A DNA stretch of 64,000 bases from NCBI GenBank assembly GCA_963821925.1, contig CAWGFO010000009.1:496001-560000 (forward strand), in the 5' to 3' direction. Source of the DNA: JAOUEA01 sp963821925. GTDB lineage: Bacteria; Actinomycetota; UBA4738; HRBIN12. Positions 43,153-51,325 of this stretch are shown here, piece after piece (the first letter of the stretch is position 1; each line of letters opens with the position of its first letter). The notes beneath the pieces were generated by a model. It saw only the letters and a program-made list of their open reading frames with translations, ran no database searches and was not told the DNA's origin. A program made the position numbers and the translations under genes.

Positions 43153-43336
43153 CCCTGCGGTCGTCGGGGTGACCGCGAGCCGCAGGTTGCCGCGTCTCGC
43201 GGTCACGCTGGCAGGCATGAGTGAGATTGGACGTGCCTCGGTCCGCGATCCTCTCACTCCTCCAACGGTTGGCGAGGGAGGGCGACACGACAGTTGGATG
43301 CGCCAGCGATCGCGGATGTGCCATGGACCGTACGGA

Positions 43337-43756
43337 TCAAGGAACGCCGGGACGGCGGGGCGCGTCGACGACCGGCTCGGGTGCATGCCACACGGCCTCG
43401 ACGTTGTTCTGATGCAGGTCGTTGACGAATGCCGCGTAGTACCGCTCGGAGTACTGGGTCCAGACCCCGGGCTCGCCGCGGACGGTCGCCCCGTTCGCGA
43501 CGGCGGCCGCGAAGAATGCATCCACGGCGTCCCGACCCTCGGTGGAGAACGCAACATGCGCCGCTGTGGTCACGGGCTCCCCCTGGCAGATCGTGAAGTC
43601 GTCCAGGTCCTCGGCCCCGTAGCTGACACAGTCGTCCTGAACGAAAAGTTCTTCGAAGCCGAGCGGGGCAAGGGCGGACGTATAGAGCCGTCGGCTCGCG
43701 TCCAGGTCAGCCACGACGAAGAGCACGTGATCGACGACGACGCGGCGAATCGCCAT
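43337..43756 (-). CDS. VOC (glyoxalase/bleomycin-resistance) superfamily protein
   Basis: A 139-aa protein of two beta-alpha-beta-beta-beta repeats: VDHVLFVVADLDASRRLYTS in the first half and VAFSTEGRDAVDAFFAAAVA with YYAAFVNDLHQNNVEAVWHA in the second. Metal ligands are plausible at the His of VDHVLF and the Glu of NVEAVW. ATG 43756. It stands alone, divergent from nothing obvious and convergent with the flavoprotein gene. Metalloenzyme of unknown substrate. Confidence 0.85.
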   Translation of the reverse strand: MAIRRVVVDHVLFVVADLDASRRLYTSALAPLGFEELFVQDDCVSYGAEDLDDFTICQGEPVTTAAHVAFSTEGRDAVDAFFAAAVANGATVRGEPGVWTQYSERYYAAFVNDLHQNNVEAVWHAPEPVVDAPRRPGVP

Positions 43757-43892
43757 CGGCTCACGCTATCAACGCCGGGGCCTGGGTCGCCACTGTCGGG
43801 AAGCCACGCGCCTGCTGGACGGAACCCGATGAGCTCGTCCAGGAGAGGACGCCGCGGTCGCGAGTGTTCGGGAATGTCCCTCGAAGGCGGAG

Positions 43893-44396
43893 TCAGGACG
43901 TTGTCATCGGGCGCGACGCGATCTCGATCAGGTCGGCGACGACTTCATCGAGCGGTCGGCTGGCATCCAGCTCATGCGTGCAGCCCTCCCTGAGGAGCGG
44001 CTCGACCCTGGCGAGGTCATCCAAGATCATCGCTCGTTCCGATGGAGTCTTCCCGTAGTTGTTCGTCGTTCTGCGTGCGACCCGGTCAAGGATCATGTCA
44101 GCAGGGGCGCTGAGGAGGACGACCGCGTTGAAACGGTCGTAGAACTTGGACTGGTTCCTCACGCATCCTTCAACGAAGAGCGAGCGACCATCCTCGGAGT
44201 CCAGCAGCCCGGTGATCCGTTCCTCGACCCAGAGCCACTCCCCCCGGTGCAACACGTCGGAGGACTCAACGTACTCGCGATACTCGCGCCAGCCCGGATC
44301 ACCGGTGTCGACGACGCGATAACCGCGTCGGCCAAGTTCGGCGAGCGCCGACGACTTGCCGGTTCCCGACATCCCAGTCACCAAGACCCTCGACAT
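43893..44396 (-). CDS. P-loop kinase-like ATPase (AAA_18/shikimate-kinase-like)
   Basis: A 167-aa protein with an N-terminal Walker A (MSRVLVTGMSGTGKSSALAE) and the look of a small nucleoside/nucleotide kinase: VVDTGDPGWREY, the hydrophobic strand AVVLLSAPADMILDRVARRT (lid region with Arg pair) and a short C-terminal helix. ATG 44396 chosen because the P-loop follows at once. AAA_18 proteins of this kind are often annotated as shikimate or adenylate kinase-like; the substrate is not evident. Confidence 0.8.
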   Translation of the reverse strand: MSRVLVTGMSGTGKSSALAELGRRGYRVVDTGDPGWREYREYVESSDVLHRGEWLWVEERITGLLDSEDGRSLFVEGCVRNQSKFYDRFNAVVLLSAPADMILDRVARRTTNNYGKTPSERAMILDDLARVEPLLREGCTHELDASRPLDEVVADLIEIASRPMTTS

Positions 44397-44575
44397 CGGG
44401 ACAACGCTACCGAGTGTCCGGGAGCATCGCCTTCTCGTGAGACTACGCACCGTCGTGGACGTGATGCGCTCTGTGACCGTCTCCGAACCGCCTCGATCGA
44501 AGCCAAGAACGCGGATACGGGTGCCGGTCGACCGTTCCTCGGCGCACCGTGAGCTGAGCGGTATATCTTCGTCCG

Positions 44576-45049
44576 GTGATCACGTTGCGGGACCTCCAGG
44601 ACTCCGACCGTGAGGCCGTGCTGGCATTGCGCCTCGCGCCGGGCCAACGCCGGTTCGTGAGCACGGTCCCGGAGTCCTTGGCCGAAGCTGCGGAAGAACC
44701 GGGCGCGCGGGCGATCTCTTGGGCCGTCTATCGAGACGAGACGCCGGTGGGGTTCGTGATGATCGCCGATGAGGTCGAGGAGCCGTACATCCCCCACTAC
44801 CTGTGGAAGCTCCTGATCGACGAGCGCTATCAGCGTCAGGGCGTGGGAACGGCGACCCTCGACCTCATCGTCGGGTACTTCCTGGATCGACCCGATGTCG
44901 ACTCGATCACGACGAGCGCGGCCGAAGGCGACGGGTCACCGATCCCGTTCTACGAACGGTACGGCTTCGAGCGCACGGGCGAGATACACGACCAGGAAGT
45001 GGTCCTTCGCCTAGATCTGCGGAAGCACGAAGCTCTCGGTAGGCCCTGA
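44576..45049 (+). CDS. GNAT acetyltransferase
   Basis: A 157-aa single-domain N-acetyltransferase: it begins VITLRDLQDSDREAVLALRL, has the acetyl-CoA loop in LLIDERYQRQGVGTATLDLI (Q/R-x-x-G-x-G), and ends PFYERYGFERTGEIHDQEVV. The PYIPHYLWKL segment before it resembles spermidine acetyltransferase (SpeG/BltD-like) proteins. GTG 44576; divergent from the kinase-like gene. Its last codons run into the degenerate tRNA-like sequence. Confidence 0.88.
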   Translation: MITLRDLQDSDREAVLALRLAPGQRRFVSTVPESLAEAAEEPGARAISWAVYRDETPVGFVMIADEVEEPYIPHYLWKLLIDERYQRQGVGTATLDLIVGYFLDRPDVDSITTSAAEGDGSPIPFYERYGFERTGEIHDQEVVLRLDLRKHEALGRP

Positions 45050-45105
45050 GGAGGGATTCGAACCCAGGCCTTCGCCTTGTTTGGGCGAGAGGAACCTGCT
45101 GGTCT
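45047..45105 (-). other. Degenerate tRNA-like 3' half
   Basis: The minus strand contains a T-loop consensus (GGGTTCGAATCCC) and, upstream of it, a perfect 5-bp stem TCGCC/GGCGA closing a 7-nt loop, as in an anticodon arm. But U33 is replaced by A, the T stem keeps only three of five pairs, and there is no D arm. It overlaps the end of the GNAT gene. It looks like a decayed tRNA fragment, possibly an old integration scar, not a working tRNA. Confidence 0.35.
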
Positions 45106-45263
45106 GAGCGTTGATCAGTGAAGACAGTGTGCCGCTGAGTACCTCTGATCTACCTTGGCGTGCCTTCGGGCCGCGTGATGTCGTCGGGCCGGTCTCGATC
45201 TAGCCACGGCGGTCGAGTGCTCCCGCAAGCGCGGACCTGGCCACCAGGCTAGGGTTCCATGAC

Positions 45264-45980
45264 ATGGCTGCGACGGTCGGCCGAGCCTCCGTCCTTGCGA
45301 CCCTGCTGGTCGGTGTCCTCGCAACGGCCTGCACCGTCACCTCGGATCCGCGGGCGCATCCGACGCCACGGGTCCAGACGGGAACGATGGGCGACCTTCA
45401 GAAGGCGCTCGCCCGCTGGCATCAGGTCGCCGTCACCGTCGTCTATCGCACGGCCCGACAGCAGCCTGGTCTGCCGTCGTCGGCCCACCAGTGTCTCCGC
45501 CGCTTCGTCGACGATCGTGCGGACATCCCCATCGGACTGGCGAAGTGCGATCCAGCCGGTGTCGCGCGATTGGTGTGGGATCCACCCACCCGATGGCGGC
45601 TCGAGGTCACGGAGGCCGACCGGACGAACAGCGCGACGGCCGTCGGGGAGCGCTCGGTCGTGTGCGCGCAGGCGAACGGAGGAGATGAACGGTGTCGTCG
45701 AGGGAGCCGCGATCGGCTCGTCCGTTCGTTCCCGTTCCACGAGTTGGTCACCAGCGTCCGATCGGTCCTGCACGAGTTGGACATCGATGCGCTGGGGCCT
45801 GTGACCGTCACGCACCGCCTTGTCGGGACCGCCGCGGCCGACTGTTTCGAACGGGCGTCGAGTGGGTCGTCGGCGGAGTGGTGTTTCGGGAGCGACGGCA
45901 CGCTCCTCTCGCTCGAGCTGCGTGCTGAGGGCCGAGCACCGACGTCCGTCGAGGTCAAGCGCATCTCGTCCGACGTCTGA
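45264..45980 (+). CDS. Lipoprotein of unknown function
   Basis: A 238-aa exported lipoprotein: MAATVGRASVLATLLVGVLA followed by TAC-T, lipidated Cys23. The mature part has six further cysteines (for example HQCLRRF, AKCDPAG, VVCAQANGGDERC, ADCFERA and EWCFGSDG), suggesting disulfides outside the cell, and reads like a LppX/LprG-style or beta-rich domain (RWRLEVTEADRTNSATAVGE; GTLLSLELRAEG). I do not recognise a family. ATG 45264. It converges with the secreted protein at 46027. Confidence 0.7.
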   Translation: MAATVGRASVLATLLVGVLATACTVTSDPRAHPTPRVQTGTMGDLQKALARWHQVAVTVVYRTARQQPGLPSSAHQCLRRFVDDRADIPIGLAKCDPAGVARLVWDPPTRWRLEVTEADRTNSATAVGERSVVCAQANGGDERCRRGSRDRLVRSFPFHELVTSVRSVLHELDIDALGPVTVTHRLVGTAAADCFERASSGSSAEWCFGSDGTLLSLELRAEGRAPTSVEVKRISSDV

Positions 45981-45981
45981 T

Positions 45982-45999
45982 GGGTCCCGTTTCGGACCC
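45982..45999. terminator. Short hairpin between convergent secreted-protein genes
   Basis: GGGTCC (45982-45987), six-base loop, GGACCC (45994-45999), starting just past the stop of the lipoprotein gene at 45980 and 28 bp before the stop of the convergent gene. A 6-bp perfect stem without T-tract; a modest candidate. Confidence 0.4.
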
Positions 46000-46026
46000 C
46001 GCACTGCAGCCGCCGGAGCGGGAGGA

Positions 46027-46725
46027 CTAGATCGTGGTCGCCCTGAAGTCGAGGAAGCGCGAGCGGCCGTCGTCCTCGTCCTTGCCCCCACCGCCATCGA
46101 CCACCTTGATGCGCACGCCCGCCTTGGAGCCCCGTCCGAAGTCGTGGAGGTCCCGGAGCGTCATGCGATAGCGGAACGCCGTGACCACGGCTCCGTTCCG
46201 TCTGACGGAACACGTGATGGCCCGCCCGCGCCGCTCGACGGTGAGGCGGTACACGGCACCCTCATCGAGGCCCAGTCCGCCGCGCCTCACGAGGATCGAG
46301 GGCGTACCGGCGTTGCGACGGCGGCCGATCGCAGTCTCTCCTTTCGGATGACCCGGCGTGAGCTCCACCTTGCAGAAGAGGTTGTTCCCGGCGTCACGGA
46401 AGGGCACGGCCAGCCCGACGTTCGACTGCCCCGGACTCAGTCGGATACGGCTGGACACCCTCACACCGGACGGATGGGCACCGCCGAGGTTCGCAACGGC
46501 GTAGCCGATGTGTGTCCGGTGGTCGACGCTGCGTTTCTCCACGTGGAGGGCACTGGCCCCGACACGCCAGCGCGCGTCGACCTCTCTCCAGTTGGCCCGG
46601 AGCGAGGTGCCGTCGAACCCGTCGCGCACGAGCACGGCGGCGGAGGCCATCGAGGCGCTGGCGACCAGAACGAGGGCGCTCAGCATCCCCACGACCGAGG
46701 ATAGAACGGTTCCCGGCCTACCCAT
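46027..46725 (-). CDS. Secreted concanavalin A/LamG-like protein
   Basis: A 232-aa exported protein: signal MGRPGTVLSSVVGMLSALVL with cleavage near ASA-A, then a jelly-roll type domain beginning VLVRDGFDGTSLRANWREVD with paired strands (VGLAVPFRDAGNNLFCKVEL; VYRLTVERRGRAITCSVRRN) and ending DGRSRFLDFRATTI. The layout resembles concanavalin A-like lectin/glucanase or LamG domains that bind glycans. No catalytic residues can be assigned. ATG 46725. Confidence 0.72.
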   Translation of the reverse strand: MGRPGTVLSSVVGMLSALVLVASASMASAAVLVRDGFDGTSLRANWREVDARWRVGASALHVEKRSVDHRTHIGYAVANLGGAHPSGVRVSSRIRLSPGQSNVGLAVPFRDAGNNLFCKVELTPGHPKGETAIGRRRNAGTPSILVRRGGLGLDEGAVYRLTVERRGRAITCSVRRNGAVVTAFRYRMTLRDLHDFGRGSKAGVRIKVVDGGGGKDEDDGRSRFLDFRATTI

Positions 46726-47096
46726 GGGTTCGAGCGTACCCGGAGGACCTTGGTCGCGCTGAAGCGGACATCAAGAACATCATCGACACGGCGAAGGCTC
46801 ATCTCCCTCGTCTAGAGGCCTCGTGTGACTCGTCGGCGTCGTTGCCTGGCCTGGACGTGCCCGTCATGCTGGGCTGCGTGAATCTGCCGGACCCCACAGG
46901 GGCGCAAGCGACGTTCCTTCGGGGTGGGTGTCGCCGTTGGAGTGCCGGCGGCGCTGGTCATCGTTGGCGGGTTGGCGGCAGGCTTCGTCGCGGAGACCGC
47001 CCCAGCCAGGGAACAGCACGTCGTGGTGACCCGGTGTGCGGGAATGTCCATTGACCAGGACGAGCCCGTTCGCACAATCGCGGAGGAGGATGCCAC
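46726..47096. other. Intergenic region, 371 bp, possible gene relic
   Basis: No complete gene is seen. From about 46924 the plus strand reads a signal-like hydrophobic start (GVAVGVPAALVIVGGLAAGF) that then runs into the yecM-like gene in another frame. This may be the 5' remnant of a deleted exported-protein gene, or chance. No RNA gene or operator recognised. Confidence 0.3.
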
Positions 47097-47690
47097 GTGG
47101 CAACATCTGATCCGATCGCCGAGATCATCGGAGACTATCGAGCCTTCGCGGCGATGCAGCGCGACCGTCTCGCTGCCCGCGGCATCGACATCGCGCCCTA
47201 CCCGCTCAGCCACCTCGCCGTCCGCGTCCCCGATTGGGACCTGTACGTCCACCAGCGCACGCTGCTCGAGCGACATGCGAGGTCGAACCGCGAGAACCTC
47301 TGGAACGGGCGTCCGATCTCCTTGATCGTGCTCGCCGAGCCGCTCGATGTCCTCGACGGGGCTCCGGTCTCGCGCATCGAGCTCATCCCGCCCGTTCACC
47401 AGCGCGTCTACCGGATGGGGCTCGAGCATCTCGGCGTCGTCGTCGGTGAGGACTTCGACGACTTCTCGCGAATGCATCGGGCCGCGCTCACCGGGCAGCA
47501 GTTCCAGAGTCCCGAGATCGAGCCGGTCTACGTGCTGTTCGAGGATTTCACCCACGTGAAGTTCTACCGGCGCTCCTTCTTCGACGTCGTCGAGGACGAG
47601 GGAGGGCGTTTCGAGGGCTTCGAGCACGTCGACGACTGGGTGCCGCAGCGGCTGGTCACCGCCACCGGCCCGAACCCGCTCCCGCGGTGA
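47097..47690 (+). CDS. YecM-like VOC-fold protein
   Basis: A 197-aa protein with the order of features of YecM: an N-terminal helical part, YPLSHLAVRVPDWDLYVHQR, WNGRPISLIVLAEPLDVLDG, SRIELIPPVHQRVYRMGLEH and DFTHVKFYRRSF. These carry the His/Glu metal ligands of the VOC fold. YecM proteins are metal-binding with no settled function. GTG 47097. Here it stands alone among low-density accessory sequence. Confidence 0.72.
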   Translation: MATSDPIAEIIGDYRAFAAMQRDRLAARGIDIAPYPLSHLAVRVPDWDLYVHQRTLLERHARSNRENLWNGRPISLIVLAEPLDVLDGAPVSRIELIPPVHQRVYRMGLEHLGVVVGEDFDDFSRMHRAALTGQQFQSPEIEPVYVLFEDFTHVKFYRRSFFDVVEDEGGRFEGFEHVDDWVPQRLVTATGPNPLPR

Positions 47691-48081
47691 CCGGATCTGG
47701 CGCCGCCCGTTACGGAGCTACTGAGTCTCGGCGCGCGCTGGTGACGGGGGCGTCCGGTGGCGTCGGCGCTGGGACGCCCCACGACCTATCCGACGCGGAT
47801 GTTGGAATGACCTCCGGCAGTGCGTCGCACAGGGCCGCCTACGCCGGGGCATGCGCCGCCGCTCCACAGCCCCCGCGTCTCGTTGAACTTGACGTATCGG
47901 TGCGGCAGGTCTATTCGGTTCGTGGGTCAAGCTGGCTTTGGTCCCAGGTCAGGGACGTTGCAGCTGCTCGCGGTTAGATGTCGGATCCAGGAGCTAGAGA
48001 TGGGACCCGATCGCTTGGGGCGGTTGCCTCCGAGTGACATAGCCCATGCCCGCGGTCACCCCTGATGAGTAGCCTCGCAGC
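47691..48081. other. Intergenic region, 391 bp, with a dehydrogenase-like fragment
   Basis: No complete gene. At 47729-47773 the plus strand encodes RRALVTGASGGVGAG, the start pattern of a short-chain dehydrogenase (TGASGGxG), after which all similarity is lost. It looks like a decayed or truncated gene start. The rest holds nothing I recognise. Confidence 0.35.
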
Positions 48082-48414
48082 GTGCCGAGCAGACGCTTCG
48101 TGAACAGGCTGGCCGCCTTCGTCGGCGGGCTGTTCATCGTGCTCGGCATCATCGAGGTGGCCGTTCGTGTGCTCTCGGATGAGCCGTTGGACTGGGATGC
48201 CGTCGCGTTCTGGTTCCTGGCCCTTTGCGGCGGGGGTGCCTTGATCCTTGCAGGACGTTTCGCGGCCCGAACAGGCTGGGCATCCAAGGGACTCGTAGCT
48301 GTCGGCTGCCTCCTTGGAAGCATCGCTACCGCGTGGACGCTACTGCTGCCGATCCTGGCCATCGTGCTGCTCGCGTTGACCATGCTCGAGACACCGGATG
48401 AGGTCGCGCTGTAG
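48082..48414 (+). CDS. Small multi-helix membrane protein
   Basis: A 110-aa protein with three or four hydrophobic helices: FVGGLFIVLGIIEVAVRVL, AFWFLALCGGGALILAGRFA, and WASKGLVAVGCLLGSIATAW running on to LLLPILAIVLLALTML. GTG 48082; no strong ribosome-binding site. The hydrophobic pattern and consistent codon use support a real gene, but the family is unknown. It precedes the QueF-like gene convergently. Confidence 0.6.
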   Translation: MPSRRFVNRLAAFVGGLFIVLGIIEVAVRVLSDEPLDWDAVAFWFLALCGGGALILAGRFAARTGWASKGLVAVGCLLGSIATAWTLLLPILAIVLLALTMLETPDEVAL

Positions 48415-48459
48415 GGCTAGATCGCCTCGGGTCGGCCACCCGTACAGCTCGCAGATCCC

Positions 48460-48855
48460 CTACTCCCAGTTCCTGAACTCGTCTTTCCCTCCTCGAACCG
48501 ACCAGTCACTGTCCACCGTGATCTCCGACGAGATTCCTCCCCTGACGTTGGTCCTCAGCGACAACCTGAGGCGCCTCGGCCCATAGACGGCCATCAGGTC
48601 GGTGTACACGACGTCGAGGAACCGCTCGTAGGAGACGACCACATCGCGCCAACCGAAGAAGTACTCCTTGAGCGACTTCAGCTCCGGAACCCCGTCCCTT
48701 GGGTAGATCAAGATATCCACCTGCCCGTAGTCGGGCTGATTCGGAACACCCAGGAATGTCACCTCCTGGGCCGTATGTCTGATTTCCAGCGCTCCGCCCC
48801 CGTACGGGATCGCCTTGAGTCTCCCTCGAAGATCTACGTCCTCGTACCTCTTCAC
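48460..48855 (-). CDS. QueF-fold (preQ1 synthase-like) protein lacking catalytic Cys and His
   Basis: A 131-aa protein with the tunnelling-fold pattern of the QueF nitrile reductase: QPDYGQVDILIYPRDGVPEL, KSLKEYFFGWRDV (the E-S/L-KSLK-Y substrate loop) and RRLRLSLRTNVRGGI. In QueF the nucleophilic Cys stands in C-P-x-T-x-QPD; here the segment reads FLGVPNQPDY, with Gly36 in place of Cys, and the F-H-E motif is SYE (Tyr76). Asp42 and Glu77 remain. It should therefore not reduce preQ0. GTG 48855 is preferred; GTG 48927 would add 24 residues. No other queuosine gene is near. Confidence 0.7.
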   Translation of the reverse strand: MKRYEDVDLRGRLKAIPYGGGALEIRHTAQEVTFLGVPNQPDYGQVDILIYPRDGVPELKSLKEYFFGWRDVVVSYERFLDVVYTDLMAVYGPRRLRLSLRTNVRGGISSEITVDSDWSVRGGKDEFRNWE

Positions 48856-49550
48856 TTGAGCCCCCTTGGGGTCGTCTCCAGATTCTCCCTCCTGGGTGTG
48901 GTCAGCTGCCTCACGCTCAGTCCGCACCGCTCCAGATCACGACGGAGCATCACGGTGGATTGCCTGCTTGACGGGGAACGGCTAGCTTATGGACACGACG
49001 CAGTCCCCACAGGGTCGGATCAGGCCGGACTCGCAGTCCGGTGGTCCGCGACCCGGGTCACCCGTCGGAACGTGGAGGCCCTCGGGCCGTTCGGCTCTCC
49101 GGAGCGGTGAACCGCGACGAGAGCCCAACTCCCCGGGGGCCGTCGCGCATCCGCGCTTCGGTAGCGGTAGCGAGAGATCGACTACCCCCGAAAGGGCTTC
49201 TGACCTGCGGTTGTGGACCCAAGGGGATTCGAACCCCTGACCTCTTGGCTGCCAGCCAAGTCCTGCACGCACTACGAATTACGAATGCTCAGGTCAGAGA
49301 CTTACCACTCGCTTACCCACTTCTAGATCGACTTGCTAGCCAGAGATCGGCTCCCAGATCATCTCGCTGATCTCAGCACCAGATCGAAGCCCGAGGTATC
49401 CGAACGCGGTCGGACCTCGCCCTCCACGGCGAATGCTCGAGTCGTGAATTCGGACGTAGGCGCTGTCACAGCTCGAGCGGCCATCGCTTGTGCTCCCAGC
49501 CGATCGTGCGACGGACTACAGGTTCGGGGCCTCGCATGCGTTAGACACTC
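48856..49550. other. Gene-free stretch around the left att-like repeat
   Basis: About 700 bp with no convincing gene. It contains the 48-bp tRNA-derived repeat at 49213-49260. To its right (49261-49550) the sequence has several TAG/TAC/TTA-rich patches that look more AT-rich than the window average, as would fit foreign DNA next to an attachment site. No integrase frame can be read here on either strand. Confidence 0.4.
49213..49260 (-). repeat. Left copy of 48-bp direct repeat (3' part of tRNA-Ala, att-like)
   Basis: Identical over 48 bp to 53968-54015. On the minus strand it comprises the anticodon arm, variable loop, T arm and 3' acceptor strand of tRNA-Ala(GGC) plus one downstream base; the 5' half is missing, so it is not a functional tRNA. 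This is what remains at the distal end after site-specific integration into a tRNA gene. Confidence 0.9.
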
Positions 49551-50088
49551 GTGATGGATGAAGTGGCTCGCATCGAGGAGAGGCGCAAGGCTTCGCTGAT
49601 GACGGAAACGTCAGAGCCGATCGCGTTCGAGGACTTCTTCCAGGCGGAGAAGGACCGACTCCTCCAAGTCATGAGCGTGATCACCGGAAGCCGGGCCGAG
49701 GCCGAGGACATCACCCAGGAGGCGTTCACGCGTCTGTTCGAGCGGTGGGAGACGGTCGCGACGATGGACAACCCGGCGGGGTACCTGCACCGGGCTGCGA
49801 TGAACCAGTTCCGCAGCCGGTATCGGCGCGCGGCGTGTCACCCTCCGCCGAGCGGTCGCGATCGGTCCGGCCCGCGACGTCTTCGCAGAGGTGGATGATC
49901 GCGATCTGGCGATCCGTGCGCTGGGCTCGCTCCCCCCGCGCCAGCGTGCAGCGCTGGTGCTGACCGAGGCCCTCGGGTACTCGGGCGAGGAAGCGGGGCG
50001 GTTGCTCGGCGTGCGGGCCACGACGGTATGGGCGCTCACGCATCAGGCGCGTGCGGCGCTCGCAGCGATGGAGGAACCCGATGGATGA
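49551..50088 (+). pseudogene. ECF sigma factor broken by a frameshift
   Basis: Region 2 (AFEDFFQAEKDRLLQVMSVI; EDITQEAFTRLFERWE; YLHRAAMNQFRSRYRR) is read from GTG 49551. Region 4 (LAIRALGSLPPRQRAALVLT; GRLLGVRATTVWALTHQARA) is in another frame ending at TGA 50088. The frames join if one base near 49830 is skipped, giving 178 residues. As written, the first frame ends after RRAACHPPPSGRDRSGPRRL and lacks region 4. It overlaps the following membrane gene (ATGGATGA), the same ECF/anti-sigma layout as at 17741-20075. Confidence 0.82.
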
Positions 50089-51275
50089 CCCGCGGAGCGT
50101 CATCGAGCGCAGCCTGGCCCGCGTGGAGTCAGAGTCCTACACGCTGGAGTCGTTCTACCGCCGCCGCGATCGCACGCGCACTCGTCAACGGATCGCCGCC
50201 GGTGTCGTCGGCCTCACGATCGCGATCGTGCTCGCGATCATCGTGGCCACCTCGGCGATCCTGCGTTCCGCGCCTCCGGATGTCACCCGGCGACACGAAG
50301 GGAACTCCGATCCTTCGTGAAGGCGAGGTGCTCCAGGTCGTGGATTCGTTCCGCCCTACCGCGACACTGGTGGCCACGGACCCCGCGACGGGACATCAGC
50401 GCACCCTGCATGGTTGCAGTGATTGTGGATGGATCCAAGAGTTCGCCCTTTCGACCGATGGAGGCTGGATCGCGTGGGAGGAGGCGTGCGCCGACGGATG
50501 CGACGACCGAGGGTGGACTGTGGGTGGCGGGCGGGGACGGATCCACGATCCCCGTGACGTCGTCGGCTCATCCACCGGATCCAGCTGGCGGCTGGATCTG
50601 GGCGTGGTCACCTGCTGCTGACCAGCTCGCGTTCGCGACCGGACGCCCGGGTCTCGCAGAGCTCGTGCTGTTCGATCCGGCAACGGGCGAACGAACGAGC
50701 GCTCACGACGGTCGAGGGGATCTCCGCGTTGTCGTGGTCGCCGGACGGCACCGCGATCGCGATCGCGGTCGCCTTCGTCAGGTGTTTCCATCATCGATCT
50801 CGCAACCGGGCGTTCCACCTCGCTCGCGCGGATCGGACCCACCGAGGACCCTGGGCTGTCGTGGTCGCCCGATGGGACGCGGCTCGCACTGGCAGCCCAC
50901 GGCAGCATCACCGTCTTCAGCACGGACGGATCGGGCCGCCGCATCCTCGTCGATCACGGCGCCAGCCGGGGGGCAGCGTGGTCTCCGGACGGCACGAGGA
51001 TCGCCTTCCTTCGAACGCCGGGTTCGGCCCACCGATCCTCGCTCGAGGTGTGGGTGATCGGGGCCGACGGCTCGGATCCGACCCGACTCTTCCACGGCGA
51101 GTGCTGCCTCTTCGACCTGTGGTGGGGTCCCATCTGGTCGCCCGACGGCCACCGCATCGGGTTCTACGACGACGCCGATGTCTCGTTCGGGAGCGAGCTG
51201 ACGGTGAACGCCGACGGCAGCGGCTCGCCCAAGATGGTCGACGACGTCGTGGTCGACGGATGGATCCAGGGATGA
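50081..51275 (+). pseudogene. Membrane-anchored PD40 propeller protein (putative anti-sigma), four frameshifts
   Basis: ATG 50081 opens MDDPRSVIERSLARVESESY, with one membrane helix (AAGVVGLTIAIVLAIIVATS) at about 43-65. The outer propeller is then spread over successive frames: about 50290-50510 (VLQVVDSFRPTATLVATDPA), 50510-50695 (GGLWVAGGDGSTIPVTSSAH), 50700-50780 (ISALSWSPDGTAIAIAVA), 50785-51275 (LSWSPDGTRLALAAHGSITV to VVVDGWIQG). Each join requires skipping one base (or losing two). Removing four bases gives about 396 residues. Homologous in layout to the protein at 18243 but without its C-terminal domain. It is decayed or badly assembled. Confidence 0.78.
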
Positions 51276-51325
51276 GCGTCCTCGAGGCGTTCGTCACGCC
51301 GACGGATGTTCGGAAGGAGACACGC

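Noticed and set aside
49551..51275. Programmed frameshifting as the explanation for the broken sigma/anti-sigma genes
   Set aside because: Five breaks in 1.7 kb with no shared slippery heptamer or following structure make decay or assembly error more likely. The same-sign pattern is reported as an observation only.
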